Source: Bacteroidota bacterium (GTDB lineage: Bacteria > Bacteroidota > Bacteroidia > Bacteroidales > VadinHA17). From it: a stretch of 35,528 nucleotides of DNA. Numbering within the stretch: the stretch's first letter is position 1; each line of letters starts with the position of its first letter. This document shows positions 15,282 through 24,423 of the stretch, one piece after another. The DNA lies in the NCBI GenBank assembly GCA_029564935.1, contig JAKQPD010000291.1, positions 1 through 35,528 on the forward strand, in the 5' to 3' direction. The notes beneath the pieces were generated by a model. The model was not told the origin of the DNA, did no database searches, and worked only from the letters and a program-made list of their open reading frames with translations. The position numbers and the translations under genes were made by a program.

Positions 15282-15296
15282 TGAGAATTATTATCA
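15282..15296. promoter_or_regulatory. Fur-type box between the mutS promoter and start codon
   Basis: TGAGAATTATTATCA matches 13 of 14 fixed positions of the 7-1-7 Fur-family inverted repeat TGATAATnATTATCA. It lies 8 bp downstream of the -7 element, over the predicted transcript start, where binding would block transcription. No Fur protein is encoded in the window. Whether a Fur, Zur, PerR or unrelated factor binds is unknown. AT-rich sequence raises the chance of a random match. Confidence 0.45.
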
Positions 15297-15314
15297 TTTT
15301 CCTAAGGTACTAAC

Positions 15315-17927
15315 ATGGTGTCTGATAACCAGAAATATGTTGAAACACCTTTGATGAAGCAGTATTACAGCGTCAAGTCAAAACATCCTGACGCTATACT
15401 TCTTTTCAGGGTTGGTGATTTTTATGAGACCTTCGGGGAGGATGCAATTAAGGCGTCTGAGATACTCGGTATTACACTTACACGTCGTGCTAACGGCTCG
15501 GCATCATTTGTGGAACTCGCAGGATTTCCATATCACGCCCTGGATACATATCTTCCCAGGCTGGTAAGGGCAGGTCAGAGAGTGGCGATATGTGAACAGC
15601 TTGAAGATCCGAAGCTTGCCAAAAAAATAGTAAAGCGGGGGATTACAGAGCTCATTACTCCCGGAGTTTCCCTGAATGATAATGTCCTGAATCATAAGGA
15701 AAATAATTTTCTGGCAGCCGTTCATATCGACAGGAAAATAGCAGGCGTCTCGTTCCTCGATATATCAACAGGCGAATTTCTTGCGACAGAAGGAACACCT
15801 GAATATATCGACCAGATGCTGAATAATTTTCAGCCAAAGGAAGTACTTTATGAAAACAGGAAAAAAGAACTGTTCATCGAGAATTTCGGTGTGAAATTCT
15901 ATACAAACAAGCTGGATGACTGGATATTTACATCTGAAGCTGCAAATGACAGGCTTCTGAAACAGTTTGAGACAAGTTCACTTAAAGGCTTTGGCGTTCA
16001 GAACATGACTTACGGCATCATAGCTGCCGGGGCAATTCTCTATTATCTCGATATAACACAGCATGAACAGCTTGGACATATTACCAGCCTTTCAAGGATA
16101 GATGAAGAACGATATGTATGGCTCGACAAATTCACTGTAAGGAACCTCGAGCTTTTCCATTCACCGTATGAAGGAGCAAAAACACTGATTGATGTTCTGG
16201 ACCGGACAATTTCTCCTATGGGAGGAAGATTGATAAAGAGATGGCTATCGCTGCCTCTGAAGGATATTCAGCCCATAAATGAAAGGCTCGATATTGTTCA
16301 GCATCTTGCCGGGAAGAGTCTTTTCAGGGAAGAACTGGCGGCATTGATAAAACAGGTGGGTGACCTGGAAAGACTTTTGTCGAAGGTAGCGGTAAACAGG
16401 ATCAATCCACGGGAAGTGGTTCAGCTTAAAAGAGCCCTTAAGGCGGTTGATCCGTTAAAGTCACTTTGTCTGAACAGTGGTTGCCAGCCAATGGCAATGC
16501 TCGCCGAACAGCTGAATCCCTGTAAAGCACTTGCCGACAGGATCGGTCGTGAGCTGAATAATGATCCACCGGTACAGTTGATCAGGGGTAATGTAATAGC
16601 AGGCAATGTATCACCCGAGCTTGACGAACTGCGGAAGATACTTTACAGCGGGAAAGACTATCTCAATGAACTACAGAACAGGGAAAGCCTTCGTACCGGG
16701 ATCAATTCGCTTAAAGTAAGCTATAATAATGTTTTCGGGTATTATATCGAGGTCAGGAATACTCATAAAGATAAAGTGCCTCCGGAATGGATCAGAAAGC
16801 AGACACTCGTCAGTGCCGAACGCTATATAACAGAAGAGCTTAAGGAATATGAGGAGAAGATACTGGGTGCCGAAGAGAAAATCATTGATCTTGAAACCCG
16901 TCTTTTCAATGACCTTGTTCTGGCAATACTCAATTTCATCCCGCCCATACAGCTCGATTCGGTCCTGATTGCACGGCTGGATTGCCTGCAGTCCTTTGCT
17001 GTCGTATCCTCGGAAAATAATTATGTAAGACCTGTTCTTGACGACTCCGACAGAATAGAAATCAGCGATGGCCGCCATCCGGTAATTGAAAAACAGCTTC
17101 CTGTGGGTGAATCATACGTCCCGAACGACCTGGCTCTTGATACAGAGGATCAACAGATCATAATACTAACAGGGCCAAATATGTCGGGAAAATCAGCCCT
17201 TCTGCGCCAGACGGCTCTCATTGTCCTGATGGCACAGACAGGCTGTTTTGTACCTGCCAGGGCTGCCAGGATAGGCATAGTGGACAAGATATTTACGAGG
17301 GTTGGCGCTTCAGACAATATAAGCCTGGGAGAGTCAACTTTCATGGTTGAAATGAATGAGACTGCCAGTATCCTGAATAACCTGTCAGACAGAAGTCTTG
17401 TACTTCTTGACGAAATAGGCAGGGGAACAAGCACTTATGATGGCATTTCAATTGCATGGGCAATGATCGAATATCTTCATGAGAGCAAAATGAGAGCCAA
17501 AACATTGTTTGCCACTCATTATCATGAATTGAACGAGATGGAGAATTCTTTTCCGAGGGTAAGGAATTATAATGTCTCAATCAAAGAACTTAACAATAAA
17601 GTGATCTTCCTCAGGAAATTAAAGAGGGGGGGGAGTGAGCACAGCTTCGGGATCCATGTTGCCAGGATGGCCGGTATGCCAAGAAGTGTTGTCAGCCGGG
17701 CTAATGAGATACTTAAGGAACTGGAGCAGGGTCACCAGAAACAGGAGCTTGCCAAACCTGTGGCAGGCCTGGCAGATCACAGGGAAGGCCTTCAACTAAG
17801 CATCTTCCAGCTCGACGATCCTGTACTGAAACAAATACGTGATGAGATCCTTGAGATAGATATAAATAATCTTACCCCGGTCGAAGCATTAAATAAGCTT
17901 TATAATATTAAGAAACTTCTTAAATAA
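15315..17927 (+). CDS. mutS: DNA mismatch repair protein MutS
   Basis: An 870-aa protein with the full MutS1 layout. The mismatch-recognition domain has RVGDFYETF near residue 36, with the Phe-x-Glu that stacks on the mispair. Connector, lever and clamp domains follow, and then the ATPase with Walker A GPNMSGKS (620-627), Walker B VLLDE (696-700) and the GRGTSTYDG signature. It recognises base mismatches and recruits MutL. One oddity is a run of eight G at 17626-17633, encoding the conserved R771-G772-G773 just before [10 protein letters not shown]; slippage there would truncate the protein. The gene is preceded by a good -7 element and a Fur-like box. It ends 47 bp before the opine-dehydrogenase-like gene, without an evident terminator. 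Confidence 0.97.
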   Translation: MVSDNQKYVETPLMKQYYSVKSKHPDAILLFRVGDFYETFGEDAIKASEILGITLTRRANGSASFVELAGFPYHALDTYLPRLVRAGQRVAICEQLEDPKLAKKIVKRGITELITPGVSLNDNVLNHKENNFLAAVHIDRKIAGVSFLDISTGEFLATEGTPEYIDQMLNNFQPKEVLYENRKKELFIENFGVKFYTNKLDDWIFTSEAANDRLLKQFETSSLKGFGVQNMTYGIIAAGAILYYLDITQHEQLGHITSLSRIDEERYVWLDKFTVRNLELFHSPYEGAKTLIDVLDRTISPMGGRLIKRWLSLPLKDIQPINERLDIVQHLAGKSLFREELAALIKQVGDLERLLSKVAVNRINPREVVQLKRALKAVDPLKSLCLNSGCQPMAMLAEQLNPCKALADRIGRELNNDPPVQLIRGNVIAGNVSPELDELRKILYSGKDYLNELQNRESLRTGINSLKVSYNNVFGYYIEVRNTHKDKVPPEWIRKQTLVSAERYITEELKEYEEKILGAEEKIIDLETRLFNDLVLAILNFIPPIQLDSVLIARLDCLQSFAVVSSENNYVRPVLDDSDRIEISDGRHPVIEKQLPVGESYVPNDLALDTEDQQIIILTGPNMSGKSALLRQTALIVLMAQTGCFVPARAARIGIVDKIFTRVGASDNISLGESTFMVEMNETASILNNLSDRSLVLLDEIGRGTSTYDGISIAWAMIEYLHESKMRAKTLFATHYHELNEMENSFPRVRNYNVSIKELNNKVIFLRKLKRGGSEHSFGIHVARMAGMPRSVVSRANEILKELEQGHQKQELAKPVAGLADHREGLQLSIFQLDDPVLKQIRDEILEIDINNLTPVEALNKLYNIKKLLK

Positions 17928-17974
17928 TTCCCGTAAAAAAGCTATATTGTCAGATCAATAAAAATATCCAGCAA

Positions 17975-19084
17975 ATGGAAATTACGAATTCCGGCAACAG
18001 ATACAGGATAGCCGTTCTCGGAGCCGGTCACGGCGGTCTCGCTATGGCCGGACATCTGTCACTCATGGGCCATAAAGTCAATCTCTTCAACAGGGGTGAG
18101 GAAAGATTGTGGGGTGTAAAATCTTCCGGATCAATAGAGATTACCGGGGAAGTGGAAGGTTTTGGCAAGATAAACATGGCAACCACTTCGATAGGGGATG
18201 CAATAAAAGGAGTAGAACTTATAATGGTCGTTGTTCCGGCAAACGGTCACAGGTGGATTGCAGAACAAATGGCTCCCTTCCTGGTTGATGACCAGATCAT
18301 TGTCCTGCATCCGGGAAGAACCTTCGGCGCTCTGGAGTTTAAACAGGTACTGGTGAGACAAAAAGTAACAGCGAATGTTATAATCGCCGAGGCTCAGACG
18401 TTCATATATGCTTCAAGGGCAACAGGGCCCTCCCAGGTGCATATTTTCAGGATCAAGAATTCCATCCCGGTGGCATCCATCCGCGCCCACCTTATTCCCC
18501 ATGTCATCACTAAACTCCGTCAGTTTTACCCGCAATTTGTTCCGGGCGATAATGTTTTCAAGACAAGTCTTGAGAATATCGGAAGTGTATTCCATCCGGC
18601 ATTGTGTGTACTGAATGCCGGCTGGATAGAACATGATACAGATTTCCAGTTTTACCATGAAGGAGTTACTCCGGCAGTGGCAAAGATCCTTGAAAAGATA
18701 GATGATGAAAGGGTCAAAGTCGCGGAAGCCATTGGTATCAGGGCCATTTCTGCAAGACAATGGTTATATATGGCCTACAGCTCAGCTGGGAATACTCTTT
18801 TTGAAGCAATGATGAAGAATGTCGGATACGCAGGGATCCTTGCTCCACGATCGCTGAGAGTAAGATATATAGAAGAAGACGTTCCCTTCAGCCTTGTACC
18901 AATTGCATCAACAGGCAGAATGCTCAATGTTCCTACACCTACAATAGACTCTGTGATCCAGCTCGCCTGTGGCTTGAATGAGACCGATTACCGGGAAAAT
19001 GGTAGAACAGTGGAAAACCTTGGCATAGCCGGTATGAGCGTACGTGATCTCCGGCTTCTTGCTATCGGAGAGACTGTCAGATGA
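17975..19084 (+). CDS. NAD/NADP octopine/nopaline (opine) dehydrogenase family protein
   Basis: A 369-aa protein. The N-terminal Rossmann fold opens with AVLGAGHGGLAMAGHLSLMGH (GxGxxG, residues 15-20) and runs to about residue 180. The C-terminal opine-dehydrogenase domain holds HPALCVLNAGWIEH, the block that carries the catalytic histidine in this family, and later an AYSSAGNTLFEAM helix. Opine dehydrogenases reductively condense a 2-oxoacid with the amino group of an amino acid, making secondary-amine products such as octopine or the metallophore staphylopine. The specific substrates cannot be read here. It is the first of three adjacent same-strand genes with amino-acid-related enzymology (followed by a B12 mutase-like enzyme and an Asn-synthetase-like enzyme). 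This suggests a biosynthetic set, although 71 bp separates it from the next gene. Confidence 0.82.
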   Translation: MEITNSGNRYRIAVLGAGHGGLAMAGHLSLMGHKVNLFNRGEERLWGVKSSGSIEITGEVEGFGKINMATTSIGDAIKGVELIMVVVPANGHRWIAEQMAPFLVDDQIIVLHPGRTFGALEFKQVLVRQKVTANVIIAEAQTFIYASRATGPSQVHIFRIKNSIPVASIRAHLIPHVITKLRQFYPQFVPGDNVFKTSLENIGSVFHPALCVLNAGWIEHDTDFQFYHEGVTPAVAKILEKIDDERVKVAEAIGIRAISARQWLYMAYSSAGNTLFEAMMKNVGYAGILAPRSLRVRYIEEDVPFSLVPIASTGRMLNVPTPTIDSVIQLACGLNETDYRENGRTVENLGIAGMSVRDLRLLAIGETVR

Positions 19085-19093
19085 CCTGCCGGC

Positions 19094-19122
19094 CTTCCTG
19101 CAGGATTCCGTCTGACAGGAAG
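19094..19122. other. Weak hairpin between opine dehydrogenase and B12-enzyme genes
   Basis: CTTCCTG (19094-19100) and CAGGAAG (19116-19122) form a 7-bp stem with a 15-nt loop. No T-run follows, so it is not a convincing terminator. It may be an RNA processing or attenuation element, or chance. Confidence 0.25.
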
Positions 19123-19155
19123 AGGGATAGGAGATAATTATTAAAAATCATAATA

Positions 19156-20787
19156 ATGAAAACTATTATTGGCGCTGCCATTGGCAGCTGTGTTCATGTT
19201 GGAGGGCTTCACCATTTTCTCAAGCTTGCGGAAACGGAGGGTTACCGGACTATTTCGTACGGGCCGGCAGTTTCCGTTAAAAGGATTGTGAAGATTATCA
19301 GGGAAGAAAAGCCGGACATAATGGCAATAAGTTACAGGCTTACACCTGAATCTGCTTCAGAGCTTTTCTCGGAACTGAAAGCTGAAATTTCAAAAGGAGG
19401 ACCATCAAATATCAGAATGATTTTTGGGGGCACACCCCCGGTGGCCCGCGTAGCACGTGATTCAGGTCTTTTTGATATTGCTTTCGACGGTACTGAATCT
19501 GCTGAACACATTAAGCGATATCTCAGAGGCGATACCGGGAAGAGTTCCGAAAGCACTCTCCCTGATAATCTTGTCGACCGGATAAATAAAAAGTATCCTT
19601 ATCCCCTTATCCGGCATCATTTCGGAAGACCTTCTTTACATGAAACTATTGAAGGAGTTGTTAAGATCGCTGAATCAGGGGTACTTGATATACTCTCAAT
19701 CGGTCCGGATCAGAATGCACAGGAGCATTTTTTCCGTCCTGAAGAAATGGACCACAGCCAGGATGGAGCAGGAGGTGTTCCATTACGTAAGCCTGAAGAC
19801 CTGGAGGCAATTTATAAAAGTACCAGATGCGGAAATTTCCCGCTTGTCAGGTGCTATGCAGGTACCCGGGATCTTTTAAAGTGGGCTGAAATGAGTGTCA
19901 GAACGATAAGAAATGCCTGGGCGGCAATTCCATTGTGCTGGTACAGCGTAATTGACGGACGCTCCGGCCGGCTTATTTCAGATGCGATAAAAGAACATCA
20001 GGAAGTTATGCATTGGTATGCCTTGAAAAATATTCCCGTTGAAGTAAATGAATCCCACCAGTGGAGTTTGCGTGATGCACATGATTCCCTTGCAGTGGCA
20101 ATGGCATTCCTGGCTGCCTGGAATGCAAAAAAATCAGGTGTAAGGCATTATGTCTCCCAGTATATGTTCAACAATCCCCCTGGTACTTCCGCAGAAATGG
20201 ATATTGCAAAAATGCTTGCCAAAAACGAAATGATAGAAGAACTTTCTGATGAATCATTCACTGTGTTCCGTCAGGTAAGGGCAGGCCTGGCCCATTTCTC
20301 TTCCGATCCTTCTTTTGCCCAGGGTCAGCTGGCTGCTTCCGCAGTAATTAGCATGGCACTCAAACCACATATTCTTCATGTTGTGGGTTTCAGCGAAGGA
20401 GACCATGCTATTTTCCCCGATGAGCTGATCCAGAGTTGTAATATTGCTCATGGTGTCCTTCATAATACCCTTTACGGGATGCCGGATATGTCTGAAGATA
20501 AAAGGGTTATTGCCCGGAAAAATGAATTGAAATCGGAAGCCCGTATATTACTTGAAGAATTATCGGACAGGGGAAAGAATCAAAGTGAAGATCCATGGTC
20601 AGATCCGGTTGTCATCTCTGATGCGATAAGGACAGGACTTCTGGATACTCCACATTTCCAGGGTAATCCGCACCTGTGCGGTCAGATAATAACCAGACTG
20701 ATAGATGGGGCATGGTATGCAATCGACAGGGAAACGGGCGAAAAGATGGGAGAGCCGGAAAGAATCAGATTGCTTAACGCAGAATAA
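19156..20787 (+). CDS. Cobalamin-binding protein resembling glutamate mutase epsilon / B12-dependent mutases
   Basis: A 543-aa protein. Residues 1 to about 125 look like a B12-binding Rossmann domain: SCVHVGG (11-17) in place of DxHxxG, with His14 as the likely cobalt ligand and Cys12 replacing the usual Asp, then ISYRL (58-62) near the SxL position, and GGTPP (91-95) as the GG motif. Residues about 145-430 resemble the catalytic barrel of methylaspartate (glutamate) mutase E, with VRCYAGTRD, IPVEVNESHQWSLRDAHDSLAVA and the QYMFNNPPGTSAEMDIAKMLA stretch. The fused arrangement differs from clostridial glutamate mutase, where the B12 subunit is separate. A carbon-skeleton rearrangement or an aminomutase reaction on an amino acid is plausible. 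It lies between opine-dehydrogenase-like and Asn-synthetase-like genes. Family assignment is from motif memory, so moderate confidence. Confidence 0.6.
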   Translation: MKTIIGAAIGSCVHVGGLHHFLKLAETEGYRTISYGPAVSVKRIVKIIREEKPDIMAISYRLTPESASELFSELKAEISKGGPSNIRMIFGGTPPVARVARDSGLFDIAFDGTESAEHIKRYLRGDTGKSSESTLPDNLVDRINKKYPYPLIRHHFGRPSLHETIEGVVKIAESGVLDILSIGPDQNAQEHFFRPEEMDHSQDGAGGVPLRKPEDLEAIYKSTRCGNFPLVRCYAGTRDLLKWAEMSVRTIRNAWAAIPLCWYSVIDGRSGRLISDAIKEHQEVMHWYALKNIPVEVNESHQWSLRDAHDSLAVAMAFLAAWNAKKSGVRHYVSQYMFNNPPGTSAEMDIAKMLAKNEMIEELSDESFTVFRQVRAGLAHFSSDPSFAQGQLAASAVISMALKPHILHVVGFSEGDHAIFPDELIQSCNIAHGVLHNTLYGMPDMSEDKRVIARKNELKSEARILLEELSDRGKNQSEDPWSDPVVISDAIRTGLLDTPHFQGNPHLCGQIITRLIDGAWYAIDRETGEKMGEPERIRLLNAE

Positions 20788-20826
20788 CATAGAATAAATC
20801 AGTTTAATGAAAATAAAAAAAGAAGA

Positions 20827-22161
20827 ATGGCAGGTATAGCAGGAATAGCAGCAGATAATACGACGGAAGAGGTTTCAGAGATGCTTGGCACTTTCCGTTA
20901 CAGAGGGAATGCAGGTATTTCAGTATTTGAAAAAGGGGGAACAACAATAGGAATAATCTGGAACGAAACGGAAAAGGAAACTGTAAAGAAATGCCTGGAA
21001 GCCGGTGATGCCGGTTATATAAGCAGTCCCGGCAATTATGTCATAGTGAAACCCGGTAAAAGTAGTTTCATAATGACAAGAGATGAACTGGGAGCAGCTC
21101 CTCTTTATTACGGAAATGACAAGAATGGCAACATGTGTTTTGCATCAGAGATAAAAGCACTTCTGCCTTTTACAAAGGAGATCCGCGAAATGGCTCCAGG
21201 GCACATTCTTGAAGGTGAAAAACTCAGGCCGTTCTTCAGTATATCTGCAGGAAAAAAAGCTACCGGGACTCCCGGCCAGATTGCAGAAAAACTATATAAA
21301 CTTCTTGATAAAGCAATTTCGGAATGTATCAGAACGGAGAACACCGGATCGTGGCTTTCGGGCGGACTGGATTCCAGTGTCATATGTGCCCTGGCTACCA
21401 GGCATCTGAAAAAGCTTAGAACTTTTGCAGCAGGAATGAAAGGTGCACCTGATCTTGAATATGCCCGTGAAGTGGCACGATACATAAAATCTGAACATCA
21501 TGAGAAAGTGGTCTCTCCGGAAGAGATGACGGCGATTTTACCCGAGGTAATATATCATCTGGAATCTTTTGACGCACTACTCGTAAGATCATCATTAATG
21601 AATTATCTTATTGCCCGTCTTGCATCGGAATACGTCGATGAAGTATTTTCCGGGGAAGGCGGTGATGAATTGTTCGCAGGATACGGATACCTTAAATCCA
21701 TTCCGGCCGTGGACCTTGAAAAAGAACTATTGAGGATAACAGGTGCCCTTCACAACACAGCACTTCAGCGGGTTGACAGGTGTGCTTTTGCTCATGGTAT
21801 GATCGCTCACATGATTTTTACCAACCCTGAGATTGTTAAATTTGCCTTTACGATCCCCGTCGGATATAAAATTCATGGAAAAACAGAAAAGTGGATACTC
21901 AGAAAATCCATGGAGGGTATGCTCCCGGATAAAATACTAAGAAGACCAAAAGCAAAATTCTGGGAGGGAGCAGGTGTTAAGGAATTGCTAGCTGATTATG
22001 CCGGGAACAATATTTCGGATAATGACTTCAGGATCGAGCGGAATCTAAGTAACGGGCAGATTATCAATTCAAAGGAAGAGTTATTGTATTACAGGATCTT
22101 CAGGGAACATTTCGGATCGGATATTGATCTGTCGTGGATGGGAAGGACAAAGGTCACATAA
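20827..22161 (+). CDS. Asparagine-synthetase-like amide-forming enzyme without the glutaminase nucleophile
   Basis: A 444-aa protein, shorter than typical AsnB (about 550 or more). It starts MAGIAGI, so the N-terminal cysteine of class II glutamine amidotransferases is replaced by Ala. The RGPDG motif is altered to RGNAG (26-30), and the NGEIYN-type segment is missing. The C-terminal synthetase domain is intact: PP-loop SGGLDSS (178-184) for ATP and GEGGDELFAGY (276-286). It should still adenylate a carboxylate and form an amide, with free ammonia or an amine as nitrogen donor. Beta-lactam and carbapenam synthetases are known members that lost the same cysteine and close an internal amide. 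Its position after the opine-dehydrogenase-like and B12-mutase-like genes makes modification of an amino-acid-derived product attractive (inference). It ends 15 bp from the convergent transporter gene. Confidence 0.78.
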   Translation: MAGIAGIAADNTTEEVSEMLGTFRYRGNAGISVFEKGGTTIGIIWNETEKETVKKCLEAGDAGYISSPGNYVIVKPGKSSFIMTRDELGAAPLYYGNDKNGNMCFASEIKALLPFTKEIREMAPGHILEGEKLRPFFSISAGKKATGTPGQIAEKLYKLLDKAISECIRTENTGSWLSGGLDSSVICALATRHLKKLRTFAAGMKGAPDLEYAREVARYIKSEHHEKVVSPEEMTAILPEVIYHLESFDALLVRSSLMNYLIARLASEYVDEVFSGEGGDELFAGYGYLKSIPAVDLEKELLRITGALHNTALQRVDRCAFAHGMIAHMIFTNPEIVKFAFTIPVGYKIHGKTEKWILRKSMEGMLPDKILRRPKAKFWEGAGVKELLADYAGNNISDNDFRIERNLSNGQIINSKEELLYYRIFREHFGSDIDLSWMGRTKVT

Positions 22162-22176
22162 TGAATATATTACATT

Positions 22177-24423
22177 TCAGACTATTTCTTTCTGGTTGTG
22201 TGAATTCACGAACAGAATAGTCCCTACACCCTCATAACCGTTTAAAAGAGATTCTCCAAGTCGCTTCAGAGTCTGCTCATTAAAACCGATCATAGTAAGA
22301 GCGGCATGAGATGATTTTTCATTTATAATATTCTTCAGGGTCTTTCCGGGCTCCTCGTGAACGATTTCAATATTTTTCTCAGTTATCGGCAGTCTGCCTG
22401 ACCTGACCAGATCAGTCAGATTCTGTCTGGTCTCCTCATCTTTTCCTTCCCTGCAGGTCCCGAAAAGTTTTATGTTCGCTCTTTTCCAGTCGGGATGCCC
22501 CGATATTATGAAGCTGAGGAGTATGAGAAGACTTGAATTCTCAGGGTAATGAAAATCGAGCCAGACATGGATCCCATTCCTGAAATTCATCTCTTTCCTG
22601 CTTGATGCAAGAAGACAGATATCAAAATCACCGGCAGCGATCAGACCCGTATTTTCAATTATCTCCTTCAGATTTTCAGGATTCTCCTTGTCATATTCGA
22701 ATATCACCATATTATTTTCCATACCTGAAATACCAGGTAACTGTATAGCCTGGGCCAGGGCTGAGGTATATGAAGGAGATATCAGAGTGTCAACAAATAC
22801 ATGGTTGTTGGTCGTATCATATATCTCGATTAGTTTTGAAAGTTCTTCCATAGCTTTCCGTGATGTTGCCCGGGAATAATATCCATCTATCCTGTGGAGG
22901 TAGGTTCCGAATCCGTAACGGTAAGAGATCCAGTTAAGCAGATGAAATGCTTTTGACCGTACAAAGGAATCTTTTGAAATGCAGATTGCACTTGGTCTCC
23001 ATTCTTTCTTTTTCTTCTTGCTCCCCGATTTCTGGAGGTAGACCTGGATGTTACGGTTTATCTGGAAGAGTGCATTTGCAAATAAAGATTCAAGGCCATC
23101 CCTTTCACGGTTGTAAACCTTTATGTAGGAGTAGACGGCGGTCATAAGGATCAGAGAAGCCAGGGCATAAGGAGCATTTATTTTGAACATTACCCAGACG
23201 GCGATAAGGAATCCGGTAAGGCTCAGGTACCATCTTGATCTGAAAGAGGGACGGTATGAGGGTGAGGAGCCGAAATGATTCAGGAAGGAGATCAGGCATA
23301 ACGACCCGTAAGTGACAAGAAAAAACATTGAGATAATTTCCGCAACGGCGTTAACGCTTCCGAGAGTAACAAAAACCATCGCAATAATGATTGTGACAAG
23401 AGTGGCGTTTGCAGGTTCATTATCTGATTTTCTTCCCAGTGAAAGCCATTTGTTTATTTTTGCGGAAGGGAAGGAACCGTCAAGTGCCAGGGCTTGTAAT
23501 GTTCTGGGCGCCACCATAATTGATCCTATCGCGGAAGACAGGGTTGATGCTGCCAGTCCAACAGGTACAATAACCACCCCCAGCACAGCTATCTTCGACA
23601 TTAAAAGCTGATCGGCCAGCATATCTTCAGGACTGGCAGATATGGCAAACTTGTATATCACTCCGGTGTAGATGATCATTCCCGTGATTGTGGCGATAAT
23701 TGTACCTCGGGGTATCGATTTCGAAGGATCCTTAAGTTCTCCTGAGAGGCCCACTCCTGCTGTCATTCCTGTAAATGCAGGGAATGCAATGGCAAATACC
23801 ATGAAAAAATCCTTCATGTTCCTGATGTCACCTGCCGGCAGCCGGGAACCCATATTTATGCCATACTCCGTTTTCCCGAAGAAGAAAAGTAAAAGCGAGA
23901 GGAAGAGTATTGCTGCAACTATATAAAGCATCTTAACTCCGAGATTTGACCCTCTTTTGAGGATAATATAGCCCAGCGCAAGCATTGAAGGTATACTTAT
24001 GGCCTGCCGCGGAAGATTTATTCCCAGTGATCCGGAGAAAAAATCGAAAATAAACCCGAAGGCTTCAGTGAAGGCTATTATATAAAAAGCGGTACTTATG
24101 GCCTGTGACATAAACAAAGCTATTCCTATTGTGGCCCCGATATTCAGTCCGAACGACCTGGATATTATGAAATATTCACCTCCACCTTCAACTCTCTTAT
24201 TTGTTGCTAGTTCCGAGATCGCAAATGCCGTAGGAATGGTAAGCGAATGGCCGAGGATGATAAGCAGGAATGCTCCCCAGAATCCCAGTGTCCCCACGGC
24301 AAAACCGAATCTGAGGAAAAGTATTGCACCCAGAATGGTGGATATGGCTGTAAAGAAAACCGGAATTGTCCCAAATCGCCTTACATTAGGTCCTGTTTCC
24401 ATTAATTCCGGTTTTATTCTCAT
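22177..24423 (-). CDS. SLC12-like (cation-chloride cotransporter type) APC-superfamily permease
   Basis: A protein of about 748 aa. Residues about 12-440 contain some 12 hydrophobic helices beginning FGTIPVFFTAISTILGAILFLRFG, with the broken first helix typical of the amino acid/polyamine/organocation fold. A basic linker with KKKKK follows, and then a soluble C-terminal region (about 470-748) resembling the cytosolic domain of cation-chloride cotransporters (WLDFHYPENSSLLILLSF and a late universal-stress-like section). Transport of ions with chloride or of amino acids across the inner membrane is expected, but the substrate is not certain. I chose the ATG at 24423 over an upstream in-frame ATG at 24474. 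It fits family N termini better and has an AAAGAG sequence before it. The gene still overlaps the mscS-like gene by 38 bp, so the two are probably translationally coupled. Confidence 0.78.
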   Translation of the reverse strand: MRIKPELMETGPNVRRFGTIPVFFTAISTILGAILFLRFGFAVGTLGFWGAFLLIILGHSLTIPTAFAISELATNKRVEGGGEYFIISRSFGLNIGATIGIALFMSQAISTAFYIIAFTEAFGFIFDFFSGSLGINLPRQAISIPSMLALGYIILKRGSNLGVKMLYIVAAILFLSLLLFFFGKTEYGINMGSRLPAGDIRNMKDFFMVFAIAFPAFTGMTAGVGLSGELKDPSKSIPRGTIIATITGMIIYTGVIYKFAISASPEDMLADQLLMSKIAVLGVVIVPVGLAASTLSSAIGSIMVAPRTLQALALDGSFPSAKINKWLSLGRKSDNEPANATLVTIIIAMVFVTLGSVNAVAEIISMFFLVTYGSLCLISFLNHFGSSPSYRPSFRSRWYLSLTGFLIAVWVMFKINAPYALASLILMTAVYSYIKVYNRERDGLESLFANALFQINRNIQVYLQKSGSKKKKKEWRPSAICISKDSFVRSKAFHLLNWISYRYGFGTYLHRIDGYYSRATSRKAMEELSKLIEIYDTTNNHVFVDTLISPSYTSALAQAIQLPGISGMENNMVIFEYDKENPENLKEIIENTGLIAAGDFDICLLASSRKEMNFRNGIHVWLDFHYPENSSLLILLSFIISGHPDWKRANIKLFGTCREGKDEETRQNLTDLVRSGRLPITEKNIEIVHEEPGKTLKNIINEKSSHAALTMIGFNEQTLKRLGESLLNGYEGVGTILFVNSHNQKEIV

